From assembly GCA_905221605.1 (NCBI GenBank), contig CAJNDS010002209.1:124001-188000 (forward strand): 64,000 nucleotides of DNA, in the 5' to 3' direction. Below the pieces are notes generated by a model. The model saw only the letters and a list, made by a program, of their open reading frames with translations, was not told the origin of the DNA and ran no database searches. The stretch is from Symbiodinium natans (Eukaryota > Sar > Dinophyceae > Suessiales > Symbiodiniaceae). Numbering within the stretch: position 1 is the first letter of the stretch; each line of letters starts with the position of its first letter. Shown here in pieces: positions 20,354 to 27,596 of this stretch. Both the position numbers and the translations under genes were made by a program.

Positions 20354-20448
20354 GAAGAGATCATCATAGTTGCCCTTCTTACAACCCTACTTATGAGCAA
20401 TCATGATTCTGCAATTATGGTCAGCTCTCAACATGATCCTCTCTGTTT

Positions 20449-20482
20449 GGGCAATTGCCCCAAATAATGGGGCAATTGCCTT
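20449..20482. repeat. Perfect short palindrome
   Basis: GGGCAATTGCCCC-AAATAAT-GGGGCAATTGCC can form a strong hairpin, just inside the intron downstream of the exon candidate 20494-20627. Confidence 0.75.
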
Positions 20483-20493
20483 TTAATCAGGAC

Positions 20494-20627
20494 CTCGAAA
20501 GGGACCATAATGTTGAGAACTCGCCCCGTCATGTAACACACCCTGGGATGCCTGTTGTCATGGGCGCCAGCGATTCCGATTCCATGGCCAGTAGTGAGGC
20601 TTTCAATCAAAGTGCCCCCCTTGGTCC
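20494..20627 (-). CDS. Exon candidate
   Basis: 44 codons in phase between acceptor GAGGCTCAG and donor GTCCTG. Reads TKGGTLIESLTTGHG, GIAGAHDNRHPRVCYMTG and RVLNIMVPFE. Strong protein character; product not recognised. Confidence 0.45.
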
Positions 20628-20644
20628 CTGAGCCTCTAGGACCC

Positions 20645-20733
20645 AGCCCTAAACCCTAAACCCTAAACCCTAGACCCTAAACCCTAAACCCTAAACCCTA
20701 AACCCTAAACCCTAAACCCTAAACCCTAAACCT
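20645..20733. repeat. (CCCTAAA)n block
   Basis: About twelve near-perfect heptamers. Confidence 0.95.
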
Positions 20734-20863
20734 TGGAGTTTGGGGTTTGGGTGTCGGGAGTACCCTGGGCCTAAGCAGTCAGCCGCAAGTACCGGGCGAG
20801 AGGGCGAGACTTGAGAAGTTAAACACATCTACTCTAAACCCAAAACCCAAAACCCTAAACCCT

Positions 20864-21010
20864 AAAACGATCTTCGCGAATCCCGAAAGTGCGGTGCTGA
20901 GATGCGAAAGAACAACGAGAATTGTGAGAAAGCAAACGCCCTGGACCGACTTGGCGGCAGGAATGCAAACATGTCCATCGAGGGTCACGAGCGTTTGGAT
21001 TGGGACTCTA
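20864..21010 (-). CDS. Exon candidate
   Basis: About 48 open codons: PIQTLVTLDGHVCIPAAK then CFLTILVVLSHLSTAL, a hydrophobic segment, running into a GTTTTAGGG donor. Confidence 0.3.
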
Positions 21011-21208
21011 AACTTCAATTAAATCCGAAACCTGAAACCTTGGACCCTACACCTGAAACCTTAAACCCTACACCTGAAACCTGAATAAACCCTAAACCTC
21101 AAACCTTCTACTTTCAACCCTAAACCCTAAACTCCCTAAACCATACACCTAAACCACAAGATAGAGCCATGCCGTTGGTGTACCCCGGAGTTTCAGGACG
21201 TGCAATAT

Positions 21209-21352
21209 GGAGGTTCATTCGGGTGCTTGTAAGTAGCAAGCGGGGTACTTAGGGTTTAGGGTTTAGGGTTTAGGGTTTATAACCCTAAACCCTACACCCT
21301 TTAAACCCTAAACCCTAAGCTCTACTTCTAAGTACGCATGAGCCTGCTCAAG
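21209..21352. mobile_element. Family B element with telomeric repeats in its loop
   Basis: Arms ATGGAGGTTCATTCGGGTGCTT / AAGTACGCATGAGCCTGCTCAAG enclose (TTTAGGG)n followed by (CCCTAAA)n in place of the usual centre. Confidence 0.75.
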
Positions 21353-21855
21353 TCTTCAAGTACAGAAATGTGGGAGTCCCGACAGCAGTCCCACGTTGTA
21401 GCCCCAAGTATAGTTCGGGATTGGGTTTAGGGAGCGCATGCCCCTCCTCTAAAGGATCTCCCAGGCAGGGTTTAGGGTTTAGGGCTTAGGGCTTAGGGCT
21501 TTGGGTTTAGGGTTAAGGGTTTGCCGGGGGGACGTTGTGGACGCTTGTGTGTTGCAGCGACAAGGGACAACCACTTGCAACCCAAACAAATACGTACAAT
21601 CCCACATTTTTCTTCTTGGACATTAGTTGAGCATCCCATATCCATACATGTGTATGAACATCCCTTTCAATAGGGCTTAGTGTTTAGTGTTTAGGGTTTA
21701 CGGATTAGGGTTTAGGGCCAATTTTTACCCAAGCCGCGGTGACCAGTGCAGTGGCGCGGCAGGCAGCAGCTTGATCGGATCGCCAAGCGCAACTCAAAAT
21801 CGTACCCTAAACCCTAAACCCTGAACCCTAAACCCTAAACTCCTCCAGGAAGTAC

Positions 21856-21911
21856 GTGGGCTTGAGCCTAGAGGCGATGCGGCAGTGACGTGCTGAGGTT
21901 CCAGGATCCAC
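21856..21911 (-). CDS. Exon candidate
   Basis: Acceptor CGGCTCCAG, reading VDPGTSARHCRIASRLKP, donor GTACTT. Confidence 0.3.
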
Positions 21912-21922
21912 CTGGAGCCGTG

Positions 21923-21990
21923 GGGTTTAGGGTTTAGGGTTTAGGGTTTAGGGTTTAGGGTTTAGGGTTTAGGGTTTAGGGTCCAGGGTG
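21923..21990. repeat. (TTTAGGG)n block
   Basis: About nine heptamers upstream (minus sense) of the previous exon candidate. Confidence 0.9.
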
Positions 21991-22564
21991 TAGGGTCAGG
22001 TTTAGGGTCCAGGGTTGGGGTTTAGGGTTTCGGGTGTAGGGTGTAGGGTGCAGGTTTTACGGGGTTAAGGGGAGTAGGGTGTACGAGTAAGGTTCCGGGT
22101 TCACCTTTCTGGGGTTCATTGGGTTGTTAAGTCAGGGCGTTTAGCTTACGCGCGGCGTCAAGGGTTCAGGGCTGAGGGTTCCTTGCCAGCAGGTAACAAG
22201 AGGTGAACCGTTGGGTTGTTAGATGGGGTTGCAGGCCAGAAAAGCTAAAAATGGTTCCCCGCTCAGCATCTGGGATGCTCAGGGTTTATGAACCAGATGG
22301 AGGGGGGGGGGGCTCAACCCTAAACCCCAAAGGATGTACCCGCAAGAGGATCTTTACAAAGGGTCCTAAACCCAAGGGTGCAACCTTATATAGGGGTCCA
22401 AGGTAGAGTCCATGAAGCCCGAAACCTGAAACTCTAAGTAAACAGACCTGGGGCTGGGGGCCGGCAGGCTTGGGCCACAGGCGCGCTTAGAACAAACAGG
22501 GTGGGTTTAAGGTTTACGGCTCAGGGGCTCACCTTCCACACAAAAGAACAATACATAAATGAAC

Positions 22565-22704
22565 CTTGGTAGCCCGGAAACCATATCGTAGTAAGGGTTC
22601 CCTTTTTTTTTTTTTTTTTTTTTTGGGGGGGGGGGGGGGTTGTTTACGTTTTGTAAGGGAGCCTAGAAGAACCAACAAAGAAGAGTTCCACTGGGCTACC
22701 AAGA
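22565..22704. mobile_element. Family C inverted-repeat element with T/G homopolymer insertion
   Basis: CTTGGTAGCCCGG / CACTGGGCTACCAAG arms. The centre carries about 20 T followed by about 16 G. Confidence 0.8.
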
Positions 22705-22794
22705 AACACGGGGAAGATGGGGTCAAGGGGGTCAAGGTTTCCGGGGCCCTAAACCCTAAACCCTAAACCCTAAACCCTAAACGGTCTTTGTGGA

Positions 22795-22907
22795 TTAGCG
22801 ATGTAGAGAGTAAAGCTCTGACAGAAAGGGGGCGCAGGTTTTCGCAACGCGGATGTGTGCATATGCATCGAAGGGCTTGATGGCAGCATGTGGCCCAAAG
22901 CCCCTCC
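22795..22907 (-). CDS. Exon candidate with stop codon
   Basis: After GTTTAG the minus strand reads GPHAAIKPFDAYAHIRVA then CAPFLSELYSLHR and stops with TAA. The acceptor would be part of a telomeric heptamer (GGGTTTAG/GG). Confidence 0.35.
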
Positions 22908-22955
22908 CTAAACCCTAAACCCTAAACCCTAAACCCTAAACCCTAAACCCTAAAC

Positions 22956-23074
22956 CTCGCTTTCACAAGAAACTTCCAGAAGTTCCAGATTTGCGTACAC
23001 CGTAGAAGCGCACTCGGCGGACAAAAGCTTCTTGCTTTGAGAACGCAGGGATGGAGAGAACTTGGAACCCCTAC
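22956..23074 (-). CDS. Exon candidate
   Basis: About 39 codons: SKFSPSLRSQSKKLLSAEC then STVYANLELLEVSCESE, ending at a GTTTAGGG donor. Confidence 0.4.
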
Positions 23075-23168
23075 CTGCTAAGTCCCCTACACCAAAAACA
23101 CTCAACCCCGAACCCTAAATCCTCAACCCTCAACCCTCAACCCTAAACCCTAAACCCTCAATCCTCAC

Positions 23169-23246
23169 TCAGCCTGGAAAGCCCAGAGGTTGAGGGTTGG
23201 AAGTCCAGGGGGATCTTGCGGTCTGGAAGCTAAGGGTCGAAAACAA
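23169..23246 (-). CDS. Exon candidate
   Basis: Acceptor ACCTCCCAG, reading FSTLSFQTARSPWTSNPQ, then either a GC donor or a TGA stop. Confidence 0.3.
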   Translation of the reverse strand: MFSTLSFQTARSPWTSNPQPLGFPG

Positions 23247-23470
23247 CTGGGAGGTTGAGGCTTTGGCGGGTTTAGGGTTTAGGGTTTAGGGTTTGGGGTT
23301 TAGGGTTTGGGGTTTGGGGTTTAGGGTTCAGGGTTTGAGGTTTAGGGTTTGGGCTCTAGGGCTTAGGGGGGCTGCAGCTTGGAGGCGTATGGGCTTAGGG
23401 TTGAGGGTTGAAGGGCAATCAGAAGGCTTCTGGCTCTTCTCTTTTCTTTTTGGAGGTGCGCAAACCTTAC

Positions 23471-23543
23471 CTGTCTCTGAACCCCACACAAAAAGAAAAA
23501 AAAGTGCCGCGATCTGGAAATTCGGGACCCTTGGGGCAGGCGG
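23471..23543 (-). CDS. Exon candidate
   Basis: Acceptor AAGCTTCAG and consensus donor GTAAGG bracket CPKGPEFPDRGTFFSFC. A second frame is also open. Confidence 0.35.
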
Positions 23544-23749
23544 CTGAAGCTTGCAAGGAGAGACAAGTCAAGAACATCCTACTTGGGGGGTTCTTGCGAA
23601 CCCTTATAAGTAGGGGGTTTAGGGGTTAGGGGTTTAAGTTTGGGCTTTAGGGTAACCCTAAACCCTACTTGGAGGGTCTTTTGGGTACCTATCAGAAAAC
23701 TTTATCAGTTAGGGTGGGCCGGGGGAGGGCGTTTACGGGAATAGATGGC

Positions 23750-23845
23750 CATGTTCCCCCTTTTTCTAACAGTCCTTTGTAGGGATTCTAGTAACCCCCT
23801 AGTATAATCCCAACTAGCAACTGTTCGTATAAGGAGACAAAAAAA
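23750..23845. mobile_element. Family A inverted-repeat element (diverged)
   Basis: ATGTTCCCCCTTTTTCTAACAGTCC with AACTGTTCGTATAAGG at the other side. Confidence 0.7.
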
Positions 23846-23853
23846 AAGGTTAC

Positions 23854-23966
23854 CAGGACCCCCCTACAGAACCCGTAGTCATGGCCTATGCATAGCTTGG
23901 GGGGCCAAAGGCCAGGTACTTTACGTCCTTCAGGGAACATTCCTAGGAGTTTCATTTCAGAGCGCC
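23854..23966 (-). CDS. Exon candidate
   Basis: Acceptor GCGTCTAG, reading MKLLGMFPEGRKVPGLW then KLCIGHDYGFCRGVL, donor GTAACC. Confidence 0.4.
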
Positions 23967-24076
23967 CTAGACGCTAAACCCTAAACCCTAAACCCTAAAC
24001 CCTAAGCCGGAAGCCCTAAGCCCTCAACCCTGACTCAAAATCCTACACCCTAGCCCTCCTAACCCTACTCCCAAAC

Positions 24077-24170
24077 CCTCCAAAAAGGCCAAAGAGAACA
24101 GCCGCCAGCCCGCTTGACGCTCTCACTGATCCTCCGCCGTCGTTCTTTGGACTGGCGTCTCGAAATCAAC
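24077..24170 (-). CDS. Exon candidate
   Basis: Acceptor GAGCTCACAG, basic reading SRRQSKERRRRISESVKR, donor GTTTGGG. Confidence 0.35.
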
Positions 24171-24362
24171 CTGTGAGCTCGGCAAGGGTAAATTGGGGTT
24201 TAGGGCTTTGGGTGAGAGCATCTTTTGGGGAAGGGGCCCAAAAGGTTACGACGTCCATCCCCAAAACCCGACACCCGACACCCTAAACCCTAAATTCAAA
24301 CCCTAAAGTTCGGATTTTGTGGGGGGTGGTGTTGGTTGAAAGGCCACGGTTTAAGTGGGCTG

Positions 24363-24530
24363 GCAGGCTCGCCGCCCCCCCCCCCCCCCTCCCCAAAAAA
24401 AAAAAAATATATATATATTATATAGAAAGATATGTGTATATATGATTCAGCCCCGGCGGGCCCCCCCCCCCTCCCCCCTACCCCCCCCCCCCCAATGGTA
24501 CCCCCCCCTCCCCCTGTGGTGTGGTTGGGG
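24363..24530. repeat. Poly-C / A-run / C-rich low complexity
   Basis: C-run abutting A-run, a short (TA)n, then CCCCCCTCCCC-type sequence. Confidence 0.9.
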
Positions 24531-24534
24531 GTTA

Positions 24535-24885
24535 GGGTTTTAGGGTTTAGGGTTTAGGTTTAGGGGTTTAGGGTTTAGGGTTTAGGGTTTTAGGGTTTTA
24601 GGGTTTTAGGGTTTAGGGTTTAGGGTTTACGGTTTAGGGTTTTAGGGTTTAGGGTTTAGGGTTTTCCCCGCGGATGGGGTACTAAGATGATCCCCCCCCC
24701 TGTGGTGTGGTTGGGGGTTGGTTTTAGGGTTAGGGTTTAGGTTTCAGGGTTTTAGGGTTTAGGGTTTAAGGTTTAAGACTTAAGGTTTAGGGTTTAGGGT
24801 TAGGGTTTAGGGTTTTAGGGTTTAGGGTTTAGGGTTTAGGGTTTGGTTTAGGGTTTAGGGTTTAGGGTTTAGGGTTTAGGGACCG
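24535..24885. repeat. (TTTAGGG)n with TTTTAGGG variants
   Basis: A 350-bp G-strand array. A duplicated unit containing CCCCCCTGTGGTGTGGTTGGGGGTT occurs near 24515 and 24695. Confidence 0.9.
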
Positions 24886-25013
24886 TAGAGTAGACTTGGG
24901 GGGGGGGGGGGGGGGATACCATGGGGGGGGGGGGCCCAGGACGCTCGACGCTGAACCATATGATTAAAAGGGGCCTATGACTGTCAATGAATATCACCGG
25001 GCACATATGACTT

Positions 25014-25110
25014 ACTAGACCCAAGAGCAGCCTAGGAATGCTAGGGTGCCCTTTTTGGTAAAAGGGCCTATAAGAGAAACCCAAACCCTAACAGACGGGC
25101 ATAAGGGCCT
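25014..25110. mobile_element. Family G inverted-repeat element
   Basis: CTAGACCCAAGAGCAGCCTAGG then GGTGCCCTTTTTGG and AAGAGAAACCCAAACC. Its minus-strand 3' end abuts an open segment at 24941-25010 reading HMCPVIFIDSHRP. Confidence 0.65.
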
Positions 25111-25426
25111 ACTCATCCGAAACTGCCCAGGGCTCAACCCGACAAGTTGGTCACTAGGACTACTCGAATATGTGCAAGTTGTCCAGAACAAGCCTACTCT
25201 GGGTCCCAGCTTATGTTAGATACCAAGTAGTCCGCACTGCAAGAATCCCATGGGTTCTGATTCAAAATTACAACTCTCTCAGTCTCCTAAACCCTACACC
25301 CTACACCAAGCCCCTAAACCCCAAACCCTAGACCCTAAGAGCCGTCAACAAAGTTTATAGTTGATGCGCTCATTCTCCCGTGAACTGCTTGAAGACAACG
25401 ATGCATGAGGCAAACAAACACTTTAC

Positions 25427-25801
25427 CGCCGTTTTTTTTTGGAAATCTCCTTGACCATGCTGTCAGCAAGAAGCTCTCTCGTTGTTTGAACTTGGGATGC
25501 TAGTTTAAAACTTCTGCAACTCCTTCAAAGAAACCTTACCAAATGCTGGCGCTGAAAGTGGTCTCGCTGATGTTGCCCAACATCTGGTCCAGGAGGCCAT
25601 AGGAGTTCTTCCATGTCGAAAATTCTCCATGGTGCTCAAGTGAAAAAGAAGAAGAACGTTGGCCTCGTTGGCCCTAAACCCTAAACCCTAAACCCTAAAC
25701 CCTAAACCCTAAACCCTAAACGTTTTTCGTTTTTGATGAGGTGCGCTTTCCGCGTCCTCGCAGTCCAAAGGACACCACTGAAGCAGCTCCATCATGAAGA
25801 C
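25427..25801 (-). CDS. Three adjacent exon candidates
   Basis: Exons 25722-25801 (acceptor GTAAGCAG), 25540-25634 (acceptor CACTTGAG, donor GTAAGG) and 25427-25499 (acceptor AAACTAG, donor GTAAAG). The first intron (25635-25721) starts with seven G-strand telomeric heptamers. One chain open in all three exons begins FMMELLQWCPLDCEDAE and ends TTRELLADSMVKEISKK. The middle exon is also open in the other two frames (GEFSTWKNSYGLLDQM; DMEELLWPPGPDVGQ), so the frame is unresolved although the exon borders look good. Confidence 0.4.
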
Positions 25802-25962
25802 CTGCTTACCCTAAACCCTAAACCCTAAACCCGAAACGGGTTCCTCGGTGCCTTGTTCAGATACAACTTCCTACAGTCTTAATCGACCTGAGAACACTGG
25901 TCCATATCCCGAAGGCCAAAACCCGAATGCCTAAAACCCAAACCTTAAACCCAAAAGCATCC

Positions 25963-26071
25963 AGCCCCCTGGGAGAATCCAACAACTAGATCCCCCTATA
26001 TAAGGGTTCCTAAGAATGACCCAAAAGCAGTATCGGGTATATACTATTTGGGGTTCTTCCAGGGGTCTGGG
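25963..26071. mobile_element. Family F inverted-repeat element
   Basis: AGCCCCCTGGGAGAATCC mirrored by TTCCAGGGGTCTGGG; shares GGTTCCTAAGAATGACCC with the copy at 11015. Confidence 0.8.
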
Positions 26072-26210
26072 TTGAAGTTTCATGGGCATTTAGAAGTAGG
26101 GTCAAAGTAGCCTGAATCCAAATAAGGTCATAACCATAGTTTCCCGCCTTATAGCCCTACTTGTAAGTTTTAGCGATAGGAGTCCGCCACTTATAAGTAC
26201 CCAAATAAAC
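26072..26210. mobile_element. Family B inverted-repeat element next to family F
   Basis: TTGAAGTTTCATGGGCATTTAGAAG mirrored by CTTATAAGTACCCAAATAAAC. No gap separates it from the family F copy. Confidence 0.75.
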
Positions 26211-26256
26211 CTCCAGTGAAGCCCCAAACCCCGCCTTCTTCCTCGGACATCGCGTC
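26211..26256 (-). CDS. Exon candidate abutting family B element
   Basis: Acceptor GACTCTGCAG, acidic reading AMSEEEGGVWGFTG. The donor GTTTATT is the first base of the element arm after CTGGAG. Confidence 0.35.
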
Positions 26257-26406
26257 CTGCAGAGTCCACTTCCCGACTAATCAGACTCGGTTTCGGATTG
26301 GCGGTTAACTTTTGTTTTGAGGGCTTGGGGTTTCGGATTTAGGGTTTCAAGTTTGGGTAGTTCGTGCTTTTGGAGAGCGTTTACGGATCGTTTTGATATT
26401 GAAGAG

Positions 26407-26426
26407 AGTGTGTGTGTGTGTGTGTG

Positions 26427-26504
<78 letters not shown>

Positions 26505-26531
26505 CGTGTGTGTGTGTGTGTGTGTGTGTGT
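26407..26531. repeat. (TG)n microsatellite
   Basis: About 60 dinucleotides with rare TGCG interruptions. Confidence 0.97.
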
Positions 26532-26772
26532 TGCGGTGTTTCGGAGTTTGGGTTTCGGGTTTAGCCTTCAAGGCTTCAGAGTGACTCAGATGAGTGTTTT
26601 GTTGGGGCGTTTCGGGTCTCGGTGTGCTAGGGTTCCTTAGAGTACGGGCTTGGGGTTTAGGAGTGTTTCAGCTCAATTATGGTTTCAGAAAGGTTTAGGG
26701 TTTAGGGTTTTAGGGTTTATAAGTTTAGGGCTTAGGGTTTAGGGTTTTGGGGTTTAGGGTTTATAAGCTTAG

Positions 26773-27030
26773 GGTCCTAGATGCCACTGGTCAGGTGCGG
26801 TTAGGGTACTTGCGGCCTGCAAGGACAGGTTTAGGGTTTAGGGTTTAGGGTTTAGGGTTTAGGGGTTAGGGTTTAGGGTTTAGGGTTTAGGGTTTAGGGT
26901 TTAGGGTTTAGGGTTTAGGGTTTAGGGTTTAGGGTTTAGGGTAAGGACACACCATCCCCAACTCGGATACTAAACCCTCAGCCCTCAGCTCCACACGCAA
27001 CCTCTCAGACGCTACAAGGCCACCAGCATG
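26773..27030 (-). CDS. Two exon candidates joined across a telomeric-repeat intron
   Basis: Exon 26953-27030 (acceptor TTCCACAG) reads GGLVASERLRVELRAEGL for 26 codons in phase 0 to donor GTGTGTCC. Exon from 26816 downward follows acceptor CTGTCCTTGCAG and continues in phase with ASTLTAPDQWHL. The 136-nt intron (26817-26952) is about 115 nt of C-strand telomeric heptamers. Confidence 0.45.
26829..26942. repeat. (TTTAGGG)n inside a predicted intron
   Basis: About 16 heptamers; makes up most of the intron 26817-26952. Confidence 0.95.
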
Positions 27031-27044
27031 CTGTGGAACTAAAT

Positions 27045-27152
27045 AGGTTTAGGGTTTAGGGTTTAGGGTTTAGGGTTTAGGGTTTAGGGTTTAGGGTTTA
27101 GGGTTTAGGGTTTAGGGTTAGGGTTTTAGGTTTAGGGTTTAGGGGTAAACAT
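27045..27152. repeat. (TTTAGGG)n block
   Basis: About 14 heptamers directly upstream (minus sense) of the acceptor at 27031. Confidence 0.95.
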
Positions 27153-27183
27153 CCCTAATGAGCTTCATGTTCCGGTTTTGAAC

Positions 27184-27247
27184 CCTGGCTCCTCAGCCCA
27201 GTTAGCCATGCTCCGAGGCTGTCCGTCTGAATCGATCGTCACGCAAC
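27184..27247 (-). CDS. Exon candidate
   Basis: Acceptor CTGTCCCAG, reading CVTIDSDGQPRSMANWAEEP, then GTTCAAAA. Confidence 0.35.
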
Positions 27248-27319
27248 CTGGGACAGGGTAGGGTTTAGGGTTTCGGGTCTGGGGTTGGGGTTTTAACGGC
27301 TTAGGCCCCCCTCCCTCAC

Positions 27320-27390
27320 CAGAGCAGTCGACATGAGAGCAGTACGGTTTAAGTTGGACTCTGGGGTGTTTGGAAGTGCTTCAGGTTCAG
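27320..27390 (-). CDS. Exon candidate
   Basis: Acceptor GTAAGCAG, reading EPEALPNTPESNLNRTAL, donor GTGAGG. Confidence 0.35.
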
Positions 27391-27596
27391 CTGCTTACTG
27401 CTTGCTATCCCCCTCCAGGCCCTAGGCCCTAGTCTCCTAGGCCCTAGGCCATCAACCCACAACCATGTACACGAACATAATCGTAAACGAGAATCATTGG
27501 GACCAGAAAAAAACTCAGAACAGCCATTGGGGGATCTTCAGGGCCATGTAATAAATTCGGACTTGGGACATGGGATCCCAACATCTTCGGGTACAT

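Noticed and set aside
26340-26640. Long open frames through the TG microsatellite
   Set aside because: Cys-Val or Thr-His dipeptide strings arise from the dinucleotide repeat alone.
27340-27428. Plus-strand reading MRAVRFKLDSGVFGSAS
   Set aside because: The minus strand has an AG acceptor and a GTGAGG donor around an open segment, in agreement with neighbouring genes.
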